From positions 1-60,985 of IMG/VR virus record IMGVR_UViG_3300048996_000173: 60,985 nucleotides of DNA, one strand, 5' to 3'. The translations under genes and the position numbers were made by a program. Shown here one piece after another: positions 50,664 through 58,279 of this stretch (positions are counted from its first letter, which is position 1; the number at the start of each line of letters is the position of its first letter). Origin of the DNA: a virus. The notes below the pieces were generated by a model. The model saw only the letters and a list, made by a program, of their open reading frames with translations. It was not told the DNA's origin and made no database searches.

Positions 50664-51616
50664 TGTCCACACTCGTTGTAACGAGAGGCCTGCCCGGATC
50701 CGGCAAGACGACGTACGCCAGAGAGTGGGTGGCCACCTGGATCGAGACGCGGTCGCGCGTGAACCGGGACGACCTGCGCAAGATGCTCCACAGCGGCCCG
50801 AACGGCTACTCGCGCGAGCTCGAGAACGCGATCACGGCCGCCCAGGAGGCGCAGGTCACCGCGCTGCTGAAGGCTGGTCGCGATGTCATCGTCGACGACA
50901 TGAACCTCCGCCAGCAGTACGCGCGCCGGTGGGCCAAGATCGCCGACCTAGCCGGCGCCGAATTCGACGTCGTCGACCTGACCAACATCCCGGTCGAGGA
51001 GTGCATCCGCCGCGACGCCGCCCGTCTGCCGGAGGAGCGCGTCGGAGCGCGATTCATCACCGAACAGCACGTCCGCTACCTGGCCGGCAAGACGCACCCG
51101 CTTCCCTGGCCGACCAACGACTACGGCGTCGTCCCCGAGCCGTACGTGCCGCCCGGCACCGGCAAACAGGCGATCATCGTCGACCTCGACGGGACGGTCG
51201 CTCTGCTGAACGGTCGCAGCCCGTACGACGTCACCACGGTGAGCAGGGACCTGCCCAACGCACCGGTGATCCGGATCGCGCGGGACATGATGGGCATCGC
51301 TGACGAGTACGGCGACACCCTGCACATCCTCTTCACCAGCGGCCGGAGTGAGCTCGCCCGCGAGGACACGGTGGGCTGGCTGGCGGAGCACTTCTTCGGC
51401 GGTTCGGGCTATGCGTTCGAGCGCGGATGGGCCCGCCTGTTCATGCGGCCGGAGGGCGACGGCCGGCGCGACTCCGAGCTCAAGCTCGAGATCTTCAACG
51501 AACACATCCGCAACGAGTACGACGTCGTGCTCGCGCTCGACGACCGGAACCAGGTCGTTGACTTGTGGCGCTCGCTGGGACTAACGTGCTTGCAGGTTGC
51601 GCCGGGCGACTTCTGA
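50663..51616 (+). CDS. Polynucleotide kinase/3'-phosphatase
   Basis: 317 aa. GLPGSGKTT (residues 9-17) is the P-loop kinase domain; RVNRDDLRKML and VIVDDMNLRQQ are typical of T4 Pnkp. DLDGTVAL (D174, D176) begins a C-terminal HAD phosphatase, with FTSGRSE and LALDDRNQVVDLW following. Domain order matches T4 Pnkp: 5'-kinase then 3'-phosphatase. It would prepare cleaved tRNA ends for the RNA ligase upstream. Sequence-based function confident; target inferred. Confidence 0.9.
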   Translation: MSTLVVTRGLPGSGKTTYAREWVATWIETRSRVNRDDLRKMLHSGPNGYSRELENAITAAQEAQVTALLKAGRDVIVDDMNLRQQYARRWAKIADLAGAEFDVVDLTNIPVEECIRRDAARLPEERVGARFITEQHVRYLAGKTHPLPWPTNDYGVVPEPYVPPGTGKQAIIVDLDGTVALLNGRSPYDVTTVSRDLPNAPVIRIARDMMGIADEYGDTLHILFTSGRSELAREDTVGWLAEHFFGGSGYAFERGWARLFMRPEGDGRRDSELKLEIFNEHIRNEYDVVLALDDRNQVVDLWRSLGLTCLQVAPGDF

Positions 51617-51633
51617 CCTACCGTCCAGATCCT

Positions 51634-51662
51634 GGAACCGTAACCCGCTTACGGTTCCAGAT
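51634..51662 (+). terminator. Terminator hairpin
   Basis: A perfect 12-bp stem (ctggaaccgtaa) with loop cccgc, just after the kinase gene. Ends the RNA repair operon. Confidence 0.8.
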
Positions 51663-51697
51663 ATGCACCACCACTCACCACTAGGAGGTACCACCCC

Positions 51698-52420
51698 GTG
51701 AAGAAGTTCATCGCCAGCGCCGTACTCATCGGTCTCGCCCTCAGCATCGGCGCCAAGCCGGCCGAGGCGGCCACGCCCAAGCCGGCCGAGCACCTCGTCG
51801 TCGTGAAGCTGTACCCGGACGGCGGCAAGACCACCTCGGTCGACGGAAAGCTCGTCCAGGACACCCGCGCCGGCAAGCGCGACGCCGTCGCGGCCGGACC
51901 GTACCGCGGCACCCGGTTCGCCGGCTCGTACATCTGTCTGTGGAACCAGATCGGAACGACCTGGGACATCGGCGGCGCCGGCAACGCCTGGGAGGGAACC
52001 AACTCCATCCAGACCGGCTACCGCTCGGCGGCGCAGGGCTGCGGCGGCTACAACACCAACCAGCACCTCCGCTTCAGCACCTACAGCGAGGGTGATGGCG
52101 CCTGCTCGGCGCTGATCGGCTACTCGGCCTCCGTCGGCCCGTACGCCTACTACAACGAGCAGTGGACCGCCACCGGCGGGGGTCCGCGGATCCTGATGAA
52201 CACCTACTACTACGCTGCGCTCGGGTGCCGGGACACCGTCCAGCACCGCAACAACAGCATGAGCCGGGCCCAGGGGCTCGCGTTCGGCATGCAGACGCTG
52301 GACAACCCCTACACGGCGTCGGTCATGAACGACCACTTCCAGGACAGCTACAACTTCGCGGGAGCGGTCGACCGGAACAACGCCTGGTCGCTCTACAACT
52401 GCCCTGGCGTCGGCTGCTAG
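51698..52420 (+). CDS. Secreted protein with degenerate metzincin-like motif
   Basis: 240 aa from GTG 51698 (AGGAGGTACC upstream). MKKFIASAVLIGLALSIGAK with PAEAA is a clear signal peptide with cleavage after AEA. Residues 100-240 are beta-rich with six cysteines. AQGLAFGMQTLDNPYTASVMND aligns with HEAGHSFGLSHEQPYVTSIMRD of the protease at 41544, but all zinc ligands are lost, so an inactive relative is likely. Role may be outside the cell, for instance receptor masking or wall binding. Unproven. Confidence 0.6.
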   Translation: MKKFIASAVLIGLALSIGAKPAEAATPKPAEHLVVVKLYPDGGKTTSVDGKLVQDTRAGKRDAVAAGPYRGTRFAGSYICLWNQIGTTWDIGGAGNAWEGTNSIQTGYRSAAQGCGGYNTNQHLRFSTYSEGDGACSALIGYSASVGPYAYYNEQWTATGGGPRILMNTYYYAALGCRDTVQHRNNSMSRAQGLAFGMQTLDNPYTASVMNDHFQDSYNFAGAVDRNNAWSLYNCPGVGC

Positions 52421-52436
52421 TACATCTCGCATCGTG

Positions 52437-52463
52437 GGCGCTCTCTGGACTCCAGGGGGCGCC
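52437..52463 (+). terminator. Terminator hairpin
   Basis: A 12-bp stem (ggcgctctctgg with ccagggggcgcc, two T-G pairs) and a 3-base loop, after the secreted protein gene. Confidence 0.7.
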
Positions 52464-52474
52464 TTCGGTACGCT
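52446..52474 (+). promoter_or_regulatory. Possible promoter
   Basis: TGGACT (52446-52451), 17 bases, TACGCT (52469-52474). It overlaps the terminator stem. The -35 lacks the second T of TTGACT. Confidence 0.4.
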
Positions 52475-52505
52475 GGGCCCACGAACTCACCACTTGGAGG
52501 TGCTG

Positions 52506-52745
52506 ATGAAGATCCACATCGCCGGCGTCGTACGCCGAGCTCGCCGCGAGCGCCTGGCCCGCCGCTATGACCTGATGGCCGACAAGGCCGCGGAGCGCGC
52601 GGTGTTCTGGGCGAACCAGGCCGCCGGCTTCGCCCTCTTCGACCTGGAGGGCTCGTTCCAGGAGGCCAAACACAAGCACCAGGAGCACGTCGAGGCCGAG
52701 CGCGTCGCCCGCGTCCGCGCCGAGGGAATCAGGAGCGGCAAGTGA
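52506..52745 (+). CDS. Small charged helical protein
   Basis: 79 aa from ATG 52506 (TTGGAGG upstream). VRRARRERLARRYDLMADKA is basic; the remainder is a charged helix. Function unknown. Confidence 0.5.
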   Translation: MKIHIAGVVRRARRERLARRYDLMADKAAERAVFWANQAAGFALFDLEGSFQEAKHKHQEHVEAERVARVRAEGIRSGK

Positions 52746-52963
52746 TCCCCACCTACATTCACGTCTGGCTGAAGAACGATGGAGCAGCCCCAATCAAGCA
52801 GACCGTCCAGACGTACCACACTTACGACGAGGTGCAGCGGGTCGTAGGTCAAGACACCACCTGGCTCGGTCTGACAGATTGCCTGGGCATCTACTGGTGG
52901 TTCCCGCGCGAGTCCATCGCGTTCATCCAGGTGATGCCGACGGCACAGGTCCAAGACTCATGA
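52742..52963 (+). CDS. Small hypothetical protein
   Basis: 73 aa from GTG 52742 (GTGA). IHVWLKNDGAAPIKQTVQTY and YWWFPRESIAFIQVM suggest a small beta domain. No family. Confidence 0.5.
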   Translation: MIPTYIHVWLKNDGAAPIKQTVQTYHTYDEVQRVVGQDTTWLGLTDCLGIYWWFPRESIAFIQVMPTAQVQDS

Positions 52964-53289
52964 CCTGGGGTGACGAGAAGGGCCGCAACCTCCCGCCGAA
53001 CTGGCCGGCCCTTGTCAAGGCGGTCAAGCACCGGGCCAAGGCGACCTCGCCCCTGGGGATCGAGCAGTGCGAAGGACGCCTGCCACGGTCCGGGAAGCGC
53101 TGCACCGAACTCGGGGTCGATGTCGACCACACCGGCGACCGGGACGATCACAGCCTGGGTAAGCTGCGCCTGAAGTGCGAACACTGCCACGACAAGAAGA
53201 CCTCGTCCCAGGGTCACCAGGCCTGGGCCGCGAAGAAGGGTCCGAAGAAGAGTCTCCGCAGAGATGAGCATCCCGGCCGCGTGAGGTAG
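52960..53289 (+). CDS. HNH endonuclease-like protein
   Basis: 109 aa from ATG 52960. QCEGRLPRSGKRCTELG supplies a Cys pair, VDVDHTGDRDDHSL the His-Me finger, and LRLKCEHCHDKKT the second zinc pair. This is the compact HNH nuclease fold found near phage packaging or as free-standing endonuclease. A basic C-terminus may bind DNA. Whether it nicks or acts with packaging is unknown. Confidence 0.7.
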   Translation: MTWGDEKGRNLPPNWPALVKAVKHRAKATSPLGIEQCEGRLPRSGKRCTELGVDVDHTGDRDDHSLGKLRLKCEHCHDKKTSSQGHQAWAAKKGPKKSLRRDEHPGRVR

Positions 53290-53327
53290 CCTGGAGGGGT
53301 CATGTACCTACTCGAACGGAGGCCGTA

Positions 53328-53804
53328 GTGGCCATCAAGCTCACGTCACCGGTCTTCGGGCAGCCCGCCGGCGCCACCTTCTCAGGGCCGGCCAGCGTCG
53401 TACCGTGGCTGATCGCCGAGGGTTACGCCTTCGACGACGCCAACGTGACCGACCATATCAACCAGCGTGCGGTCCTGCCGGCCGACGACCCTCAGCTCGC
53501 CGTGAACCGCGAGGCACCGGGGCAGCCCTTCGGCCTCAGTGGCCGGCTCGCCGTAGTCACCGCGTCCGCGATCGTCCCGAACACCGGACTGGCTGCGGGC
53601 GGCACGGATGTCGTCATCACCGGCGACCACATGGTCGACGTGACCGGGGTGACCTTCGGTGGCGTCGCCGCGACGAACGTCGTGGTCGTCGACGACCAGC
53701 ACGTGAAGTGCACCACCCCCCCGCACGCCGCCGGCGCGGTCACCGTGGTGATCACGGACTCCGACGGCTCGGCGACCAAGCCGACCTTCTACACCTACAG
53801 CTGA
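53328..53804 (+). CDS. IPT/TIG Ig-like domain protein
   Basis: 158 aa from GTG 53328 (AACGGAGG upstream). After a short start (MAIKLTSPVFGQPAGATFS), NTGLAAGGTDVVITGDHMVD and TFGGVAATNVVVVDDQHVKC make an IPT/TIG immunoglobulin-like domain. Such domains decorate phage capsids or tails. It is encoded far from the structural genes, in the early half. Its place in the virion is inferred. Confidence 0.65.
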   Translation: MAIKLTSPVFGQPAGATFSGPASVVPWLIAEGYAFDDANVTDHINQRAVLPADDPQLAVNREAPGQPFGLSGRLAVVTASAIVPNTGLAAGGTDVVITGDHMVDVTGVTFGGVAATNVVVVDDQHVKCTTPPHAAGAVTVVITDSDGSATKPTFYTYS

Positions 53805-53842
53805 GCCACGCCAGGCTCTGACACCGAACAAGGAGATCCATC

Positions 53843-54031
53843 GTGGCCAAGCTCACCCGACCGAAGCAGGTCAGCCGCCGGTACGGCCCCCGTCCCGGCC
53901 TTTCCCCGCAGGCGACCCCCGGCGACCCGGATTTCGTCTCGCCGTTCCAGTCGTCCAACGACATCCTCGGTTTCCCCGAGGCCGCGGACTCGAACCGCCC
54001 GGCCGACTGGGAGCCGGAGGACGAGGGGTGA
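53843..54031 (+). CDS. Small Pro-rich protein
   Basis: 62 aa from GTG 53843 (AAGGAG upstream). MAKLTRPKQVSRRYGPRPGL then Pro/Asp-rich, ending ADWEPEDEG. Followed by a strong terminator. Perhaps works with the Ig-like protein. Function unknown. Confidence 0.5.
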   Translation: MAKLTRPKQVSRRYGPRPGLSPQATPGDPDFVSPFQSSNDILGFPEAADSNRPADWEPEDEG

Positions 54032-54048
54032 TCTGATCCCCCTCCCTT

Positions 54049-54087
54049 GAGCCCCTCGCGCCGATCCGGCGTGAGGGGCTCTTTCTT
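54049..54087 (+). terminator. Strong rho-independent terminator
   Basis: A 15-bp stem (gagcccctcgcgccg with partner) and 3-base loop followed by tttctt. Confidence 0.9.
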
Positions 54088-54093
54088 GTGGTC

Positions 54094-54130
54094 GTACGAC
54101 GACAATCTGGAATGTGCACGTACGACGACA
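54094..54130 (+). repeat. Direct repeat upstream of a promoter
   Basis: GTACGACGACA at 54094-54104 and 54120-54130, 26 bases apart, with GTCGTACGAC palindrome at the first copy. About 20 bases before the TTGACG box. Possible activator or repressor site. Confidence 0.5.
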
Positions 54131-54151
54131 TCCATATGCCGAGACGGACGC

Positions 54152-54181
54152 TTGACGGGGCTCGGCCGGGCGGCGTAGGTT
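54152..54181 (+). promoter_or_regulatory. Early promoter
   Basis: TTGACG (54152-54157), 18 bases, TAGGTT (54176-54181); next start at 54220. Confidence 0.7.
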
Positions 54182-54219
54182 TTCCCCAGACGCACTGACC
54201 ACCGAGGAAAGGGGGCCAC

Positions 54220-54471
54220 ATGGCCGAGACCAAAGAGCGACTGCCGGTCAGCTCACCGAAGAACAGCTGCTGCGGGCTGCGCTGGAAGATCGCCCAGGGG
54301 GACCGCCGGGATCTGTCCGACTGGGCCCGCAAGCTGGCCAAGCAGCTCCCCCGCGGCGCCCGTCCGTCGGAGGCGCAGCAGGAGACCCTGGATCGGGTGA
54401 AGCAGAACCTGGCCGAGTCGACCCGGCAGTTCTTCCTGCACATCCACGACGAGGGGATTGAGCACCGGTGA
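54220..54471 (+). CDS. Small helical protein
   Basis: 83 aa. MAETKERLPVSSPKNSCCGL then a long charged helix (DWARKLAKQLPRGARPSEAQ). GAGGAAAGGGGG precedes the start. Stop overlaps the next GTG. Function unknown. Confidence 0.5.
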   Translation: MAETKERLPVSSPKNSCCGLRWKIAQGDRRDLSDWARKLAKQLPRGARPSEAQQETLDRVKQNLAESTRQFFLHIHDEGIEHR

Positions 54472-54725
54472 TCGAGCACCAGGCCACCTGGGAGGACGTC
54501 GCCGGCGGCCACAACATCAAGGACAAGACCGGCCGGGTCTGGCGCGTCGTCGAGTTCGAGTCGACCGGCAAGAACCCGCCGGAGTCGACCCACTTCGTCC
54601 ACATGGTCAGCGGCGTAAAGAAGGGTAAGATCCTCCTCCCGCCGGCGCTGACTCCCGTCACCATCGTCATCCTCAGCACCATCGAACTCGTCGAGCTCGA
54701 GCTCGACGGAACGGAGATCACGTGA
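54468..54725 (+). CDS. Small beta-rich protein
   Basis: 85 aa from GTG 54468. GGHNIKDKTGRVWRVVEFES looks like a small SH3-type barrel. Coupled to both neighbours. Function unknown. Confidence 0.5.
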   Translation: MIEHQATWEDVAGGHNIKDKTGRVWRVVEFESTGKNPPESTHFVHMVSGVKKGKILLPPALTPVTIVILSTIELVELELDGTEIT

Positions 54726-55081
54726 GCGAGTCACCGCAGGACCGGCCCCTGACGCCAGAGGAAGAGGCTATCGCGGCCCAGTTCGCCGAGCAGCTGGCCA
54801 GCAGCGAGAGCATGAAGACCGAGGAGGACGAAGACGGCGTTTGGTGGTTCACCTACGGCGACTTCACCGTTCCGGTCACCCCGGAACAGCAGGCCGAGTT
54901 CGCTCAGACGCTCTACAACTCCGCGCTGGCCAAGGCTCGCTCGATGGCGCCGGTCGAGAAGAAGCCGTACGAGCCGCCGTTCGTCGCCCGCCTGATTGGC
55001 AACACGGTGGGCATCGCCGCCTTCGTGCTGATCGCCGCCGCAGCTGGCCGGTTGGTTGTCAGGATCCTCGGCATCGGCTAA
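54722..55081 (+). CDS. Tail-anchored membrane protein
   Basis: 119 aa from GTG 54722. A soluble acidic part (EEEAIAAQFAEQLASSES; VWWFTYGDFTVPVTPEQQ) ends with a single C-terminal membrane helix (LIGNTVGIAAFVLIAAAA). Tail anchoring is probable. Function unknown. Confidence 0.5.
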   Translation: MSESPQDRPLTPEEEAIAAQFAEQLASSESMKTEEDEDGVWWFTYGDFTVPVTPEQQAEFAQTLYNSALAKARSMAPVEKKPYEPPFVARLIGNTVGIAAFVLIAAAAGRLVVRILGIG

Positions 55082-55084
55082 GCT
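55056..55084 (+). promoter_or_regulatory. Early promoter
   Basis: TTGTCA (55056-55061), 17 bases, TAAGCT (55079-55084). The inverted repeat gttcggta-ac-taccgaac follows at 55092-55109. Next gene at 55186. Confidence 0.6.
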
Positions 55085-55091
55085 CCATCCC

Positions 55092-55109
55092 GTTCGGTAA
55101 CTACCGAAC
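55092..55109 (+). promoter_or_regulatory. Inverted repeat downstream of promoter
   Basis: gttcggta, two bases, taccgaac: 8-bp dyad at about +1 of the promoter. Operator or transcript hairpin; a related cggtactgccgaac element lies just after the 48388 promoter. Confidence 0.5.
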
Positions 55110-55185
55110 ACCGAACACCCCCGGGGATCCCGGCCGGCTCAGTCCCGGTGCTGCACCCCACACCCAGACACCTGGAGGTACCACC

Positions 55186-55758
55186 GTGAAGCTCTTCGGA
55201 CGCAAGAACGACGTCGACGAGACGATCCCCGCCCCCGGCACTCCGCCCACCTTCGACGAGCACGGCGTCCTCACCGACCCGGGCAACCCCTGGTTCGGGC
55301 CGATCAACCAGAAGCTCGGCTACGCCACCGAGGGCTTCTCGGGCGAGCAGCGCCGTCGGATCCGTCGGGCCAGCGAGCGCCGGTCGGCCGCGGAGGTCCG
55401 CGTCGCCAGCCGGAACTACGCCCGGAACCAGGAGAAGCGAGCGCGCTACGAGTCCTTCGTCGCCCAGCGGACCCGGATCGTCACCGGGGAGATCGCAGTC
55501 GAGCCGTACTTGCTGGCCAGCGTCCAGCGCGACGAGGCCCGCCGGCGCTCCGTTACCCGCGCCTTCGAGACCCAGGCTGAGACGAAGCAGGCCAAGGCCG
55601 ACCGGATCGAGGACCGTCTGGACGCGCGCCGCATTGCCCGCTTCAAGGCCGGCAAGCCGCGCGGCAAGGACCTGCGCGAGGAGACCTTCAAGCAGTACTC
55701 CTCGTTCTTGCCGGCGTCGTACTGGCAGACCGAAGCCGACTACTACAAGCGCGGCTGA
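55186..55758 (+). CDS. Arg-rich coiled-coil protein
   Basis: 190 aa from GTG 55186 (CCTGGAGG upstream). A short start (KLFGRKNDVDETIPAPG) leads to a long Arg/Glu/Ala-rich helix (residues about 60-160). Strongly basic. May bind nucleic acid or a host protein. No family. Confidence 0.55.
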   Translation: MKLFGRKNDVDETIPAPGTPPTFDEHGVLTDPGNPWFGPINQKLGYATEGFSGEQRRRIRRASERRSAAEVRVASRNYARNQEKRARYESFVAQRTRIVTGEIAVEPYLLASVQRDEARRRSVTRAFETQAETKQAKADRIEDRLDARRIARFKAGKPRGKDLREETFKQYSSFLPASYWQTEADYYKRG

Positions 55759-55769
55759 TCTCAGCATCT

Positions 55770-55803
55770 GGGCGCCCTCTATTCACGGGGATAGAGGGCG
55801 CCC
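55770..55803 (+). terminator. Terminator hairpin
   Basis: A perfect 13-bp stem (gggcgccctctat) with 8-base loop, after the preceding gene. Confidence 0.8.
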
Positions 55804-55809
55804 TATGCT
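55782..55809 (+). promoter_or_regulatory. Possible promoter inside terminator
   Basis: TTCACG (55782-55787), 16 bases, TATGCT (55804-55809), 30 bases before ATG 55839. -35 is poor. Confidence 0.35.
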
Positions 55810-55838
55810 GTCCATACACCGAGCGAGAGGAGGTCCGG

Positions 55839-56291
55839 ATGCCGAAGCGCGGAGGCGCCCTGGGGATGTACGAGCCGACGGCGTGGGCGAAGCCCGCCGA
55901 GGGGATCACCCTGAAGCTGATGGACCGAGTCTGCTCGAAGTGCCAGCGAGACCTGGTCGACAAGAACCAGTGGTACGGCCTGCCGTGGGATCTCCGCCAG
56001 GCCGTGCGGAGCGAGTTCGCCTGCGGGCCCGGCGCACGCGGACTGTGCAACTCTTGCTACAGCCAGCTCCGCGGCAATGACCCCGACCAGCTGGCCGACC
56101 ACGAGCGCAAGACGCTGCCGCTGGATATCTTCGCCGAGGAGTACAACCTGCTGCACGAGCAGGGCGTCACCGATCGGCTGATCGCCGAGAAGCTCGGCCT
56201 GTACCGCCGGCACCGCTCGATGCCTTCGAAGCGGATGGACACTTTCTACAAGGCGCTGAAGCGCGCCAAGGATCGAGGACTGATCACGTGA
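55839..56291 (+). CDS. Zinc-finger protein with helical C-terminus
   Basis: 150 aa from ATG 55839 (GAGGAGG upstream). VCSKCQRDL and FACGPGARGLCNSCYSQL give two zinc-binding Cys pairs. VTDRLIAEKLGLYRRHRSMP looks like an HTH helix pair. May be a DNA-binding regulator. Stop overlaps the exonuclease start. Confidence 0.65.
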   Translation: MPKRGGALGMYEPTAWAKPAEGITLKLMDRVCSKCQRDLVDKNQWYGLPWDLRQAVRSEFACGPGARGLCNSCYSQLRGNDPDQLADHERKTLPLDIFAEEYNLLHEQGVTDRLIAEKLGLYRRHRSMPSKRMDTFYKALKRAKDRGLIT

Positions 56292-57358
56292 CCCAGGGCT
56301 ACTTCGCCGAGGCGATGACGGACGAAGCGCAGGTCGAGCGGCAGCAAAGCACTGGCCGACCGCTCATCAAGCAGCCGGACGGCTCCGTCCGGGCGTACAC
56401 CCGCGCCAGCTCGCTCGGGGACTACCTGACCGATCAGGAGTTCCTCAAGCAGTGGGAGATGATCTACCTGGCCATCGGGCTCGGCCGCCGGCCGGACCTC
56501 GCCGACCAGTGCGCAGTCGAGCCGTACACCACCGGATTCGACGAGCCGCCGCGGCTGGTCAAGGCCGAGTCGAAGCGCAACGTCCTCTCGATCATCCGGC
56601 GCGTGCTGGACGCGATGAAGATCCACGAGCGGGCCGACCGCGGCACCGTCGCCCACGCGATCACCGAGACCGGCTACGACGGGTACGTTCCACCGGCGCT
56701 GGTCGGCGAACACGCGGTCTTCGGTGCGTTCATCGATCTCAACCACATCATCCGGCTCGGCTCTGAGATCTTCGTCGTCAACGACGAACTGAAGGTGGCC
56801 GGCACCTTCGACCACCTCTGGTACGTGCCGAGCCTGCGGTCGGTGGTGATCGGCGACACCAAGAACGGCCGAAACAAGAACAGCCTGGGCTTCGGTGTCC
56901 AGTTCGCCGTCTACGCGAACAGCGTGGTCTACAACGCCGAGACCGGCGAGCGCATGACGCTCGAGGAGTACGTCGCACTGGCGCTCGACGAGCTGGGTCT
57001 GGGGATCGATCCGATGCCGCCCATCAACCGCAAGGTCGCTCTGCTGCTCTCGCTGAAGGAGCGTCAGGCCAAGCCGTCCGACGTCGACATCGAGTGGGGC
57101 TACCGGATGGCCAAGCTGGCCGCCACGGTCCGCGATGCCCGGGACGACACTGCCGGCCGGGTGCTGCAGTCCGAGCTCGTGCAGGGCGTCAAGGGCAAGA
57201 TGGCCCAGGAGATCACCCTGGCCGCGCTGGCTGAGCGCATCGAGGCGACCGAGAACGCCGGCGAGCTCGCCGTGCTCTGGCGCCACCACAAGGACATCTG
57301 GACCCCCGAACTGACCACCCGCGCCGCCGCGCGCAAACTCACCCTGGAGGCATCGTGA
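56288..57358 (+). CDS. PD-(D/E)XK exonuclease (Cas4/RecB-like)
   Basis: 356 aa from GTG 56288. DELKVAGTFDHLW (GxxD), VVIGDTKNGR (DxK) and FGVQFAVYANS (QxxxY) make the RecB/Cas4 nuclease core. The first 130 residues are helical. Such enzymes degrade or resect linear DNA in recombination-dependent phage replication. Cas4-type iron-sulfur cysteines are not seen. Confidence 0.8.
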   Translation: MTQGYFAEAMTDEAQVERQQSTGRPLIKQPDGSVRAYTRASSLGDYLTDQEFLKQWEMIYLAIGLGRRPDLADQCAVEPYTTGFDEPPRLVKAESKRNVLSIIRRVLDAMKIHERADRGTVAHAITETGYDGYVPPALVGEHAVFGAFIDLNHIIRLGSEIFVVNDELKVAGTFDHLWYVPSLRSVVIGDTKNGRNKNSLGFGVQFAVYANSVVYNAETGERMTLEEYVALALDELGLGIDPMPPINRKVALLLSLKERQAKPSDVDIEWGYRMAKLAATVRDARDDTAGRVLQSELVQGVKGKMAQEITLAALAERIEATENAGELAVLWRHHKDIWTPELTTRAAARKLTLEAS

Positions 57359-57960
57359 GCAAGTTCAAGGTCGGCTTCGACATCGACGACGTCCTGATGC
57401 CTTGGTATGCCCGAGCTCACGAGGCCTGCAAGGAGGCCGGGCTCACCGGCGGCGTCGAGCCGACCACCTGGCGCCCGTTCGAGGAGTACCCGGACTGCAC
57501 TCAGGAGCAGTGGCTCGAAGCGCTCGACGTCGTCACGCTGAAGGGCACGCTGTACCTCGAGACGGCGCCGGACGAGGACGCGGTCCGAGCACTCCGGTCG
57601 CTCTACTTCGAGGGCCACGAGGTGCACCTGATCACCGCTCGGGGCTTCATCGGCCACAGCCGGCTGATCAGCCAGCACACCGTCCGTTGGCTGGAGCTGA
57701 ACGCGATTCCCTACAAGACCCTGTCGTTCACGCAAGCGAAGGGCCCAAAGGCCAAGCAGCTCGGGCTGGACTGGTTCATCGACGACAACGAGAAGAACTG
57801 GCGCGAGGTGGGTGAGGCGATCAATCCCTGCTGGGCCGAGCCGCGCTCATTCCTGCTGGATCGCCCGTGGAACCAGAACGTCAACACCTTCCCCCGAGTG
57901 CGGGTAAGGTCTGTCCAGGAGTACGTCGACATCATCACCAAGGAGGCAAACCGTGAGTGA
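57355..57960 (+). CDS. HAD-like 5'(3')-deoxyribonucleotidase
   Basis: 201 aa from GTG 57355. FDIDDVLMPWYAR (HAD motif I, DxDDV), HLITARG (motif II), a Lys in FTQAKGPKAK and DWFIDDNEKN (motif IV). Matches the deoxyribonucleotidase branch of HAD enzymes that trims nucleotides or proofreads pools. Coupled to the exonuclease gene. Confidence 0.75.
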   Translation: MSKFKVGFDIDDVLMPWYARAHEACKEAGLTGGVEPTTWRPFEEYPDCTQEQWLEALDVVTLKGTLYLETAPDEDAVRALRSLYFEGHEVHLITARGFIGHSRLISQHTVRWLELNAIPYKTLSFTQAKGPKAKQLGLDWFIDDNEKNWREVGEAINPCWAEPRSFLLDRPWNQNVNTFPRVRVRSVQEYVDIITKEANRE

Positions 57961-58279
57961 ATCACCGCACGAAGGAGAGCTCGAGCCCCAGGGCGTGACC
58001 TACGTCATGGAGGACGTCGTCCGCCTGGAGTTCACGCTCGGCCGGACCAAACTCACCCTGACCGGCCCGCAGGAGGAGACCGACAACGCTCGAATCCTGG
58101 TCGAGGGCGCGAAGGACCTGTTCATCCAGGCCGTCGCGGCCGAAACGGAGAAGTCGGAGGTGCTCGTTCCGGAGGATTACGAGACCACCGACGACGGCGA
58201 CTTGATCGTCGACTACGAAGCCGACGACGAGGACGACTTCAGGAACGACACCTTCGGACGCCAGCCGGGGGAACTGTGA
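57953..58279 (+). CDS. Acidic hypothetical protein
   Basis: 108 aa from GTG 57953, overlapping the previous stop by eight bases. Strand-rich start (LEFTLGRTKLTLTG) then a very acidic end (TTDDGDLIVDYEADDEDDF). No family. Confidence 0.5.
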   Translation: MSESPHEGELEPQGVTYVMEDVVRLEFTLGRTKLTLTGPQEETDNARILVEGAKDLFIQAVAAETEKSEVLVPEDYETTDDGDLIVDYEADDEDDFRNDTFGRQPGEL

